Positions 1-20,235 of a DNA stretch of 64,000 nt are shown here, one piece after another. The stretch's first letter is position 1. Every line of letters starts with the position of its first letter. A model generated the notes under the pieces. The model was not told where the DNA came from. It saw only the letters and a program-made list of their open reading frames with translations, and ran no database searches. Origin of the DNA: Larimichthys crocea (Eukaryota; Chordata; Actinopteri; Sciaenidae); assembly GCF_000972845.2 (NCBI RefSeq), contig NC_040032.1, positions 9,770,334-9,834,333 on the forward strand, read 5' to 3'. The translations under genes and the position numbers were made by a program.

Positions 1-7
1 TACTTAC

Positions 8-3000
8 ATTCATCGTTCTGGGCGACAATGGGAATTTGTGAAGACAGGGTGGTAGTTTCTGAAACTGAAGGAGTATCCCTTTTCCTCCTCTGGTTACATT
101 GCTGTAGAAGAAGAAAAAAGAATGAACAACTCCCAATTAGAGTTGCCGGTACCAAATCATAACGGTCCTACCGTGGATTACTATACTACCGGTGCCAGTT
201 TCCGCTACATAGCAGCCGCCTCTGCTCTCCTCCCGGCTTCTCACTGCATGATACTCCCTTGTAAACAAACCAACATGGCAACTACTGCAACCGAACTACA
301 CAGCTGCTGAATGATTGGCTGTTTGCCTGTTACCGTCTGTTAGCTGATTGGCTGTTTGTGTGTTTCTGCCGGCAAGAATGAACTCCATGAAGACATGAAG
401 TCCGCTTCAAAACAAACAACAAGCTAAAGTTCTGTCTGGCCCAGACGTGCACGGCTTACAGTCACAAACCCGAGACGACACACTGTGGCAGAAGCACCGG
501 GCCTAATTCTTGATTCCCCAGTATTATGTTTATCATGCACCAAACAATTTGTACAAATACATTGCAGTTCATTAAAATAATAATAATTTAAAAAATGCCA
601 CAGTATCGCGATAATACCCAGAACCATGATACTTTGTCTGGTATAGTATCGTGGTTACTCATTTTGGTATCGTGACAACTCTACTCCCACCACTGAATGT
701 CTTTTTGTATTACTGACTTTGAAGTCACTGCAGGTGCTGATCTCACAGAGTCTGGTGATACAGTGCAGGTAGTAGGTGGACACCGTCTCGTTCTGCTGTT
801 CGAGGAACCTGAAAGCTGAGAAGGAGAAGCGAGCGTGGTGACTGTCTCCGTTCTCGATCATGGTGGTCATCTGTTCTCTAGAACACCTGTTTGACATCAA
901 GAAAAAAGAAAAAACAGTGTTAGCCCAGCGTGGACTTTTTAATTTGCCTCTTCAGAATGAGATTTGAGGACTTACGAGACAAACAGGTTGAAGAAGGTGG
1001 AGTTGGAGGGATAAGGAGAAATGGAAGCATAGCATCGGTCCATGAGGACGTGGTACCTGGTGGAGGAAGAAGAGCATCAGATGGTGGTGCAAAAATACAT
1101 GTTTATTTTCTTCTTATGTTTTTCCTCTGAGATACCAGAGCTCCAATACTGTGTCTCTTACTGATCAGTCAGGTTGGCTGCTTTGACCTGGACATAGATC
1201 ATGGTCCTCAGCTCTAAGCCCAGTGGTGGTATGACCAGAGGAGTAGTGAAAGAGCTGTCCTGTCAATAGAAATGTAGAGTTGTTTAGCTGTAAATGCTGG
1301 TTATTATCTACATCTGACCATCGTTCTGATTTGTATGTTGTGTTGAATGATATTGGGGGAGCCAGAGTAAAATATATTTCACGGTAAAATGCTTGAATAA
1401 ATGTCACTTTATTGAACGTCTGTCACAAAACACACTTGTGGACATGCAACAAGAAAGACAACTTTCTAAAATTCGACATATCTAGTTACACTAAGTTGAC
1501 CACGAAACATCTCAACTTACACTGAATAGTTGCATGCTCAAAGTACTGATGAAGCTTCCATTGTTATCCCTCACTGCAATGGAAGATGATGACCTAAATG
1601 GGACAAGGGGTGACGTCAGACACAGTGGCTGGATGAAATATGTGACTGCATGTAACTGTACACCAGGATTGGATTTCCACCAACAGAGGAGGTTAAGATG
1701 TTTTTAAGGCCTGTAAATCTTATTTTGACACATGTATATCACCATAGTATATTTGGTTACAGCTGTTTTAGTGACCACAGTGACACACAAAAGGATAGTT
1801 TGGTTTTTTGAGTTTTATTTACTATGTCTAAAGCTACACAGTGTTGACAAGAAATGTGTCTTATGCAGAACCGAGACTTTAATTCTTTACACGTTTAAAC
1901 CAACAAAAATAATTTAGACTTTATTTGTCTCATGCAGTGTGTACATGTAAACCAAAAGATCAGCATCTTGTTATAATCTAATTTCTTTGCCTATTTCTGC
2001 AACAAGAGCTGCAACAGTCCAGGATTAGGCTAAACTAGGCCAATATCACAATTTAACATGTCTTTACAGAAAGTCATTCCTCACTCTATTTAATTAGAAA
2101 AACATCCAAAACCAAACTATCCCTTCACTTACCATCAGAATGGTCACAACAGAAAGGTCCTTGTCATCACAAAGTCAATGTCACAACATGTCCGGTCATG
2201 TACAGTAAACATCTCAAAAGAGGAGGGATACAAGCAGAGCTCTTACACGTCCACCTGGGTGTTGTTGATGAGATACTCCAGAGGGTAGGCACAGGAATAA
2301 AAATATTTGAGCTCAGCGTTATAGGTGACTGTTCCTGAGGTTAGATCATGTGAACGCACCACACCGCTGACATTGACTGTCTGGATGTTGGAGAAGTCGG
2401 CGAAGATCCCCGTGCCGTGTGCACTGGTTGTCTGGGGGGGCAATATTTATGGTAAAGTCAAGCACAGGGTACAAAAAAAAGAGTTGGATGCTTTTAGAAA
2501 ACATATGGATTCTCCACAATTTAACCTCCAACCTCTACTAACCATAAAGTTGCTGCCACAAGCATTGGTCATGTTGAGTGGGAAGGTGAACTTGGCAACA
2601 GGCGGCGTGACAGATTCATCCAAGGTCCCTCTGCACTCAGGCTTGTCATAAATGTGGTTGAGGATGAGCAGAGACTCGTTGTAGCCAGTGTACACAACAG
2701 GACAGATTTGAATCGACAGAGTAATTGAGGCCGTGCCACATTCAACTGCGATGTCAGTGTATTCTATAAGAGCGAGAAAGGTATGTCAGTGAGCTTTATC
2801 TGCAGATGTCACAAGAAATCTCAAGACTCATCCATGTCTAGAAGATAGAAGAAAAGAAGAATTTTCTCAAAGGTGGCAAAATATTGTTACTTTAGAGGTC
2901 CTCAGGCCAAAATGAAATAATAAGCTTGACATAAACTATGGATGAGAACATAAATGCCTTTCCAGGACCTGCATAACACATCAGAACAGGTTGAAGCAGG

Positions 3001-3119
3001 GATACCGTACCTGGACGCCGAAGGTGTTCTTGGCATGCTAATTGACTGCTCTTGGCCACCACGGATGCCAAGAAGAGAAAGCTCAGGAGGTTCATCTTGT
3101 CATTCCTTGGTATTGGCAT
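8..3119 (-). CDS. zpld1-like ZP-domain protein, tandem paralogue of zpld1 (3' end outside window)
   Basis: This is a secreted or membrane-anchored zona-pellucida-domain protein, assembled by hand on the minus strand. Coding exons in order are 3119(or 3095)-3011, 2763-2543, 2431-2247, 1593-1521, 1259-1162, 1056-976, 886-718 and 101-8, all with GT-AG borders and consistent phases. Exon 1 encodes a signal peptide (MNLLSFLFLASVVA). Exons 2-7 encode the ZP domain with recognisable pieces such as YPLEYLINNTQ, VRDNNGSFIST and YYLHCITRLC. Exon 8 begins with a furin site, RRKR followed by D (about residues 317-320). The last exon, expected to carry the membrane anchor, lies left of position 1. Exon lengths 221, 185, 73, 98, 81, 169 and 94 mirror zpld1 (221, 182, 73, 98, 81, 172, 103), so I infer a tandem duplicate. 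Two in-frame ATGs, 3119 and 3095, are possible starts; both keep the signal peptide. Function is inferred from ZPLD1 (cupulin-like matrix protein), not shown. Confidence 0.85.
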
Positions 3120-3198
3120 ATCTGTAACAGCAAAAGATAATGATGCGTTAAAAGAACCTGATGTTTCTGGAGATGATATTTCCGTATTTGACACCCAC

Positions 3199-3232
3199 CT
3201 TGTCCCACCGATCTTCTCTGCTTGTCTACTGA
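3199..3232 (-). other. probable non-coding first exon (5' UTR) of the zpld1-like gene
   Basis: On the minus strand a donor (ACAAG then GTGGGT) closes an exon at 3199, and the next exon opens after a CAG at 3122-3124, two bases before the ATG at 3119. The upstream border is estimated as about 30 bases downstream of the TATA box. The exon holds no ATG, so translation would start in the next exon. Confidence 0.5.
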
Positions 3233-3255
3233 TTTGAACGATGTTGACTCACAGA

Positions 3256-3291
3256 GATTCTTATATAGCTATGACTCTTTCTTAGGATTGG
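3256..3291 (-). promoter_or_regulatory. TATA/CCAAT promoter of the zpld1-like gene
   Basis: Minus strand reads TATATAAG at 3267-3260, and a CCAAT box lies about 20 bases upstream at 3291-3287. The TATA box is about 30 bases before the inferred start of the non-coding first exon. A TATA/CCAAT pair and no CpG-rich surround suggest a tissue-restricted promoter. This is a pattern match; the start site is not measured. Confidence 0.55.
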
Positions 3292-3299
3292 ACAGAAAC

Positions 3300-6200
3300 A
3301 AGGTCAATGTAGGTTGGGGCACCTTAACTTTACACCTTTACTTTATGGGAACAATTGTTCTGGGTGTTCCATGGACCTTACCTTAAGGGTAATTATTGAA
3401 ACCCTACACAGTGAGTCTTTATGAGGGACAATGACCGAGCTTCTTTTCTGTAACATACAGATTCCCTTAGAATGTTAAGATGAAGTAAGTGTTAAATCCC
3501 TGGAGATAATACACAATACTCTGGTGCCCTTTTAAGGTGATAGTACGTATTAACAATAACAGTAATATCCGCTATCAAGACCCAAAGATGATCCGCTGGG
3601 ATAGTTCCACATCCTAGATTTCACTGCGGGTACTTCAATTGGTTTCCAAAGTCTGCATAGTGGGTCAGAGATTGACACAATCATTTTAAATGACTCAATA
3701 TTAAACCCAGACTGCAGGATGGGCATTTACAGTTGATTGTATTGGAAAGGAAAAAGAGTGCGTATGTATTTGGGTTTCTCAAGGTTGAATGACAGCTAAT
3801 AGTGCAGAGAAAAGAAGACTGATTGTTCCTCAGTGTGACTATTGTTACAGAACAGCTTTTTGTTTTGTGTCAGTGACATCTGCACGCCTGAGAGACCGTA
3901 TGTAAAGCCTGGAGCTCTGTTTCTATTGACAACCAGGATGTCCTTTCATTGTTTACTTGTAGTGTAATGCGTATCCATGGAAATTAGTGAATATAGCATT
4001 ACAGGAGGCGTTGATTCCTACATCCTGACATGAAGTAGAGGTGAATATCCTTCTCATAATGGAAAAATATCACATGTATAAATCAATTCTAGTTTCGCCT
4101 GCTGAAGAAAATCTTTATGTTGGTGGTGCATCGGTTGTCACTTTACCCAAGTGGCTCATTGACACATGGTCCAAAGAGTTGGCACTACATTCAGTCAGGA
4201 GAGACCATCATACTTATTTTATCTTGCTGATATTCAATTCTTTATTCATTTCTCTGCAGCCGGAGCTTGTTAGAGCATATTTCCAGGATCAGATGTGTTT
4301 TACAAGAAGATATTTCACTGCTGCCTGGCAACATCTTGAAACAGGAATTATGGCAGGATGCTGTAGTTTTTTCAGGTGATTGTCAGAGCGCCTGTGTGAT
4401 AATGAAGGAAAGACAGACGCATGTTCATAAAGTAAAATGTAAACGATGGTTTCAAGCCAATGCCTTTTGGTTTAAAAGGTGTAGTCAGAATATAAATAGA
4501 CAGTCATCTATCTACAGTCAGACCTCCATAAGAGTGCTATCAAGATAGTTCAATACATTTTATAGTAACACAAGCCTCCTTAACAAAAGGGACTGCAGAG
4601 AAATCATCTTCAAACTTGGGAGAGAATTCTTATTATTTGTGGGGAAACTGGTGGCTTCTTTGCGGGCACCGCGCTGTATATCATCACTGCATAAACTCAT
4701 TCTGCTGCTATTCATAGCCATTCTTTTCCTTTACCTTTTAAGTTCACTCTGTGCAGCTCTAAAGCTGTCTAACCCTTGTCAGAAAAATGCTTTATGGTTC
4801 AGCATAGCTAATCAACACAGCTTATGATCTTTTCAGGGAGTAAATCCACATGACTACTTATGGTAAACACTCCAGATGCATTCCTCACATCCCAAACTTC
4901 TGCGTGAACCCTGATATGAACAGCACAGGTCATGGACCAAAAGAGTGTTTAGATACCATGGGTTGTGTTCAGGTCACGTTGTTTATGTGAGAAACGTTGT
5001 GTGCTTTTTGGAACCCATACAAAAAGCTCTAAATATGTTAACCAAATATTATTTTAAGTTGGTGGATTTTGAACCATTTGAATCTATTTTTACCCTTTTA
5101 ACATCAACTTATTTATTACATTTTTTACATCAGTTTTAATGACATTATGAACTTAAATAACTTTGCATTGTATAAGAGCAACATAAAATAAACAGCCTAA
5201 TGAAATCTGACTCTAGTTACAGCTGGGATAATGTGAAATCACTGAATTTGATCAACTTAAAGGTCCAGTCTGTTGGATCTAGTGGCACCTAGTGGTGAAG
5301 GTGCAAACTGCAACCAAATGAACACTCTTCTTACGTCTCACCATCTCCTTCCAAGCATGTAGGAAAAACTCTGGCTGCCAAATTCACATCAATTCATAAA
5401 GGCCATTTCTAGATCTGTAGTTGTAGTTCAGCATCTCCGTGGAAGAGGACCCGCTCTTACTGTTGATATAAAGGACTCATTTTATAATTCATATATTCAG
5501 GTTGTTGTAGACGTATGAAAACATAATTTAATTCCTTCAAAGAAATACTACCAAATCTTTAACACTGGACCTTTAGGTTATCAAATGAACATATACGTAT
5601 AGTATGCTCAGCTCAAGCAGGTTGAATGTTTTATTGCTCAATATTTACCACAAATAGTTAATACATGTGAAGTCCCAGTTATGCCACCATTCATCATGTG
5701 TTCTTCATATGTTAAGTGTTAAAGGCGGACCGGGTCGGATGATTACAGTGCTTGAAATCCAACAGGATGTGACGATCAGTATTTTTTTTAGATATATGAC
5801 TTTTCAAACTATATTTTCCGCTACAGAAAATGTAAAACTGATGCATCCAAGTCTTCCATCACTTTTACAAATACAAACACGAGCTCTATTCTTGGCTCTG
5901 TGATGGTTAACACTGGTAAACACAAAAATGTTTCACTAAAGATGTTTAGTTTAAAGCGACAGTGGTAATAAGATACTCATAAATAAATACTGCTAATAAT
6001 ATTCCAACTCATATTTGTCTCTTTAACTGCAAACTTACCTATGAACACAGTCATTATGATTGACATTCCTTAGTTGTTGCATTACTTCATGACCACAAAG
6101 TGTTTCCTAAATGTTTCACTGTCGGTGCTCAGGGCGCACTGAGGTGTTGCCACTTTAATTGCCAAATGTCAAACACATGAATGCTTCTGCTCAAAAGGAA

Positions 6201-8390
6201 AATGTGAGAAGACACACAGTGAGCGATCTCCAGTGGAAGATGATAGGTGGGTGTAGCTCTCTGATTGATAACCTGAGCGTGTCTGAGTGACCTTTCCAGC
6301 AGATTACCCAAAACAATGCACGGTGCCTTAATGTGGAGCCATGAGGACGGCTGTCACTTCACGTTGTGTAATTCATCAAGTAATATTATCACATTTTCCA
6401 AATGTGTCCAAACATTTTCAACAGCTGAGTAATTATCACATTGTACTAATTGCCTCTTGTGTTTTAAATACCACAGCAGATGACTAATTAGCAACCACTG
6501 ACTGAAGAAAGTTAATTTAATTAGTGAATTAATTAAAAATCACTGTACTGACCCGGTCGGTCCTCCATGCCGACTCTCCCCGAGAAAACAGCTTCTGACT
6601 GGGCAGTGAGAGCCGAGTACGTCCCCCTGATGACGATTATCTGATGTTATGTGATGATAGATATCAATGCACTGATGTACATTTCTGGTTACAGTTACTG
6701 AAGACAGCTTGACAGACCATCTTGGTGGTAGAGTGGCTGTTAAGTTTGATAGTTTTGGGGAAAATGCTTGCTGAGAGCTAGTTGAGAAGATAAATACCAC
6801 TCCTCGGTCTGTGCAGTAACTGTGAGCGAGGATTCAATTGGGATTCATAGAAGTCAATCCACTGAAGTCAGAGAGAAACAGCCGGCCTGGCTGCAAGCTA
6901 ATCTGTATGATCTGTGCACAAGTAGAAATGTAAAAACTCATTCTCGCCGAACAGGAAAAACCTTTGCTGATTCAAATCATTTGACCGTTTTACGAGCTAT
7001 AGAATCATTCCTGGTTCAAACTGTTCAGAGCCTGTGTAGAAATATCCAACTATAAAGCAACACCTATTATTATTACCACAGTGTTATTTCACTATGGTTT
7101 CACAGCTCATTCACAAGTGAGGGGAAATACACTCTGCTGATTAATTCAGTATAAAGATTCATTCATACACTGAACACTTCTACTTTGACTAAAATATTAC
7201 CTGGTTTAAACAAATGTGTATCCATCCGTGTTCTTTAGAGGTAAACTACGTCAGCCGTTCTGCCCACCACCCCAAAGACAGTGTAGATCACTTGCCCAGA
7301 AAGATCCCCGTGACGCCGAGTTAAAAGACTGTTTGAATTAAACATCAGACATGGCTCTCTGCTTTGAACTGTTTCTCTCAGTTGGCTTAGACAATGTTCT
7401 GAGTTATTTTCAGAACACATAACAAGTAGGAGAGCCAACCTTAAGGCGCTCCAGGAGCCCGCAAGCCTCCAAGCTACTCTGTAACACTCCAGTCACTGGA
7501 AATACTTTTTATTATTTCATGGATTTTTTTCCCATCATTAGATAGAAAACGGAAACTGTGTTGATTTAGCCCCCCCAGAACTACTGTAGGTCTGTTTTAT
7601 ATCTTAATGAAGATTGATTCATACATTTTGGAACTGGTCGACAAACTGCAAATAAATTTAAATAATTTAAATCTGCAGTAACTGTTTTTTTTGGCCACTT
7701 GGGGGCAGCAGAAACAGGCTGTGAACATGACACTGACATATCATGATGTTAGATCCTTATCGACGTAGTGTTTGTATCCACCTGGTGAATGTACGTCTAA
7801 TTTTTGAGGCTCCTCCACCACCTGAGAAGAACATCTGTCTCTTCAAGCTGCTTTCACCTGTTTGCCTGCTCACTGTGATGGAAGATCTATCTGCTGATTG
7901 AAGACAGAACAGCAGATTAATCATATCTAATGTACTGAGAAGTGAGAAGTTAACATTTTATCTTTCACGTTCATTTTACAGAACTGAAAGATCGTGAGCT
8001 GCAGTTTGAAGCCAGAAAAACAGGCGCCAGATAAAAGAAGCTTTTATATCTAAATGCGTGTATTGTTTTTTCCTGGTCAGGTTTGTGCATTTAAATGTAG
8101 AGAAAACACAATATACATGTGTAACTGAACCATCTGACCTTGTCATTCTCCTTTTGTCGTTGACTGAAAGTTTCCAGAAAGAAATTCAATCTGTTTGTTT
8201 AGAAATACGACACCGGGATAAGTTTTAATCACAAGTCAAAGTGCAATGTTTGCAATATGTACAATTGTACACAATTTGCACATTTCAGGAATAGATCATC
8301 AATGGCATTTTTAAGAAACACATTACGGGTACGTTATACACAATTACATTGGGGTGCATGTACAAATGAAACTTAACAAACATAATAAAG
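3300..8390. other. intergenic region between the two ZP genes
   Basis: I find no supported exon on either strand. Open reading frames here are short, lack splice-linked partners and match no family I recognise. The stretch is AT-rich and holds one complete small MITE (5258-5575) and, around 7680-7830, a region with the look of a dispersed fish repeat (a GGGGGCAGCAG core) that I cannot name. Confidence 0.6.
5258..5575. mobile_element. MITE with 12-bp terminal inverted repeats (family A)
   Basis: The element starts TAAAGGTCCAGT and ends with the reverse complement ACTGGACCTTTA, about 318 bp apart. It has no coding capacity. The internal words GGCACCTAGTGGTG and GAAGAGGACCCGCTC recur at 21951, 25630 and 33490, marking a dispersed family. 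The left end is preceded by T to make TTAA, but no matching TTAA follows the right end, so the target duplication is unresolved. Confidence 0.65.
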
Positions 8391-8396
8391 TTTATT
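8391..8396 (-). terminator. candidate polyadenylation signal of zpld1
   Basis: AATAAA on the minus strand (TTTATT on plus), about 640 bases downstream of the zpld1 stop codon. It would give a 3' UTR of roughly 650-670 bases. Other weaker AT-rich hexamers exist nearby, so the true cleavage site is uncertain. Confidence 0.35.
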
Positions 8397-9031
8397 GCTG
8401 CCACGTCGCATTAAAATATTTAAAGTGAGTGAGTGAACTACATATTTAGGTAGAACAGACCTATCGATTGATTAATCACAACGCCTACCTCTCTAATATG
8501 TAGAAATATTAATAAATTAAATTCCAATTATATCAATATACTTTTAAAAGTTAGATTTCATGAGAAGCTCGACCGGCTTCCTGTTTGCTCTTTCAGTGAA
8601 GCGTTTATTTTGGGTCCCGTGAGTATTATTTCAGCCTCTTAACATTAACTGTGAGTTTTATTACATCATGCATTACTCTAATATGCTGTGGAAGCTTTGC
8701 AATTGATCCTATGCCCTGCAAATGAAAGCTGTATAGCTGAGGTATTGAATTAAGTTATGAGTGTCCCCCGCTATGTGGGTTAGAGCTGCATGACGAATGA
8801 TCACATGCAGGTTGAGACCTACAGCCCAACATATAAACAACATATAAAAAGTCCTGCTTTACTTCTACACTACTGCACATTGTACAGACCTGTTAACAAT
8901 GTTCTAAATCAACATTTAGCTCTTCTGTAAAATGACTACATGCACAAACATCATGTCACATCTGTTGTTTGCCCCTCGCTTAGCACTGTCGGTCGTGGTC
9001 GGAGTGTCTGCGGTGAGTCGGGTTCAGGCGT

Positions 9032-17519
<8,488 letters not shown>

Positions 17520-17690
17520 CTGAAGAGTATCTTGTTGTCTTCAGAAGATTATTCAAGGGTGTCCAGGCAGTGTTTGTCCCGCGGTGTCTTCCTCTTGTCG
17601 AGCTCCTGGACCGTAGTGACCCTCGGCAGCTCAAGACGTTCAGTCGTGTTCCTTCGCTGCTCTGATAGTCTCACGGAGCACTGAGAGCTG
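17520..17690 (-). other. zpld1: candidate non-coding first exon of zpld1
   Basis: The minus strand has a strong donor, TTCAG then GTAAGAAG, at 17520/17519. The sequence before it has no long reading frame and is GC-richer than its surroundings, as a leader exon would be. zpld1 needs such an exon because its ATG exon opens with an acceptor. The upstream border is a guess. Confidence 0.3.
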
Positions 17691-19779
17691 GAGAATAGCA
17701 ACTTCTTATTTCTAATGACTTTGCTAATCCAGATGAAGTATAATTACAAGAATCTCGGCCAAAAAAACTGGAGATAGTACGTTTCTTCTCCTGATAGCCA
17801 TCTAGAGTGCCCGAGCGCCTCAATTATCCAGAACTCATTTCATCACTCTATACGATCCCGTCGATCTTATCAGTCTGAGAGCGTCTTAAACCATACAACA
17901 TGGCCACTATGGAGGCTAAAGACACCATTTTGGAGCTTTTCATCACCTTCCTTTAACAATGTCAGCTCACCTCACTCAGGTCTGCTTGAGAGCTCTTTGA
18001 AGATGCATGTGAATGCATGTCTGTTCATGACATCTGAGGAGACATGGAGACGATATGATGGAGGCAAAAACAACATGCGGAGAGGTTACTAAACAAATTA
18101 TAGGCGAGCTAACATGTAGTTTAATCGTTCTCCTGACAACAACACAGCAACCTGTGATTTCACAGAGACTAGGCACTGACAAAAAGTTTTGAATTAAATG
18201 AACTCAATCTGTTTTTCTTTGTATGATGAATCAGAATGGAAAACACTGTATTTCCCGTGATTTATATTGTTTATCTGGATCCTCATTTCTTGGCAACAGC
18301 TAATTAAAATATTCACTATTTCAACTATACATACAATACAACTATAATCAGTATAATCAACAAGTGTTCCTGCTTTCAGTAAACAACCAAACACAATAAA
18401 ATGACATCAAACCAAACATTTGGTACACTGACACTGACAGTACAACATAAAAATGATAAATGTCTGTTTATTAGCACATGACCTCTCAGGAAGGACACCT
18501 GTGTACAAATGAATGTAGAACTATTGGCAGCATATACAGGTCACACTCTTTGCTTAAAGAAACATTTCATTGCCTTTAAAAAAGAAAAATCTCTGCTCAT
18601 TTCTTACTGAGGAGGCTGCTCCTCTTCTATTTTTAGATTTAGATTTATGGGCAACAGGGAGATGAAATGTTGAAATAAGCCATTACCAAATGTCAGTATC
18701 ATTTATAAAATCTATCCTTTGCAAAAACTCTGATTCCTGATTAAAATGCCTCAACACTGACACCTGCAGGACAGGGTGGTGTGTGTGAGGACGGAGGAGG
18801 TCGAGCTCCTGCTGCTCTTCAGGCTGGATCTCTTATATTAGTTAAATGATCATGTGTCCTTCTCCCTGACTAGTCAACAACCAGAGTACAATACGGACAC
18901 TGCATTCACCCAATCATAGTTTCCAGCTCTGTACTGAGTGTGAGGGACAATAACATATCAGAAAATAAATTCTGTGTAACAAATAATGAACATTATCAAG
19001 TTAGGTTGTTGCAGCTACGAGCCCTGAAGGACTGTAATGCTCATGGATTTGCAGGATGCTGCACTCCGTTCACCTTGGACTAGATCCTGGTACGTTATAG
19101 GTGACGGACTGCTCACTGAGTTTGAGATCAAATTTAATTTTCTGGTGATCATGTCTGGTAGAAAACAAAGATGTCTTAATCTGCGTGGATTCCAATTCAA
19201 GATTACTGTGAGACAACCTGCTGTTTGACATCAAGGACTTATTCAGACCTGAGCATAAATCCGGTGTTGACGTCTTAAATTATAGGCCCATGGGTATAAT
19301 TATGATCCTTTGTAACATAAAGGACACATTATTGCACTAGCAACGTTACTAGGTGCAGGTTTATGCCGTCAATGCTTTTCCCTTTGCAGAAAAACTGTTT
19401 TAGTTCATACTAAGACAATTTGTTACACTATCTTCAGAGATAAGATTTATGTAATCAAGTAGGTAAGCACTCAGTTCACCTCAGTTAATGAAGTCTGATT
19501 TGAAAAGTCCTGCTGTCCCCAATAATCAACTATATTTATAGTAAACTGCAGTAAATGTTGGTCATTTTATTCCACGTTCATCAAATTTTTAACTCGTACA
19601 TGGAAAACAGCTCATATTCCTTCACACAAAGGTAGTAGCATTTATTACCTAACCTGTCTCCGTCTATATCTTGACTCTTCTGTCTGCATACAGTCCTAGA
19701 ATAACTGGTTAACTCACAACGACACTCCTCTGTGCTTCAGCCAGAGCAGTCAGAAAGTTAGACCTGCTCACAACACAAA

Positions 19780-19860
19780 AAAACTGCTGGACTTGCTGTT
19801 ATGTCATGTTGTGCTTTTGATACAGCTGATCATAATATACTGTTGAATAAGTCACTCTAC
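19780..19860 (+). mobile_element. LINE reverse-transcriptase fragment (L2/CR1-like), upstream piece
   Basis: Translated in one frame this reads close to FDTADHNILLN, the conserved RT block FDTVDHNILL of L2/CR1/Rex1-type LINEs. It is followed by unrelated LINE sequence from 19863, after which the same kind of RT resumes at about 20095. Confidence 0.55.
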
Positions 19861-19862
19861 AC

Positions 19863-20075
19863 TGCACCTCTCTGAGTCTCCAGGTTGGAAGCAAGTCGCT
19901 GCTACAAGCAGCACAAGGAGTTCAAGTATCTCGGGGTCTTATTTAGATGTGACGGGGAAATGGAGCGTGAGATTGACCGGCGGATTGTTGCGGCGTCAGC
20001 AGTTTTGCAAATGATGTTTGTAGCAGCCATCGCAACCCGACCCTGGATAAGCAGAAGGAAAATGGATGCATAGAA
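19863..20075 (+). mobile_element. non-LTR retrotransposon fragment of a different LINE type (RTE/Rex3-like)
   Basis: One open frame (19885-20073) encodes FKYLGVLFRCDGEMEREIDR followed by RIVAASAVLQ. This matches the post-RT segment of a very common fish LINE that usually reads KYLGVLFTSEGRMEREIDRR. It is truncated at both ends and carries no catalytic residues. Confidence 0.7.
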
Positions 20076-20094
20076 GTGACTCAAGGTTTTGATT

Positions 20095-20235
20095 ATTTTG
20101 CTTTCAGCTGGTTCAATCAGTTGTTGTTGACAACGGTGTCCCATGTGGATCAATACTAGGACTTGTATTTATATTTATATAACAGAGGATTGCAAAGTCC
20201 GTTTCTACGCTGATGATATAACCATATTTCTAATG
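20095..20235 (+). mobile_element. LINE reverse-transcriptase fragment (L2/CR1-like), downstream piece
   Basis: Read with small frame shifts this shows VVDNGVPCGSILGLVF, then FYADDITIFL. These are the RT blocks GVPQGSxLGP and YADD in the right order and spacing direction. The catalytic YADD is still visible although the frame is broken. Confidence 0.6.

Noticed and set aside
2325..2651. A 108-codon plus-strand frame
   Set aside because: Antisense shadow of exons 2 and 3 of the zpld1-like gene.
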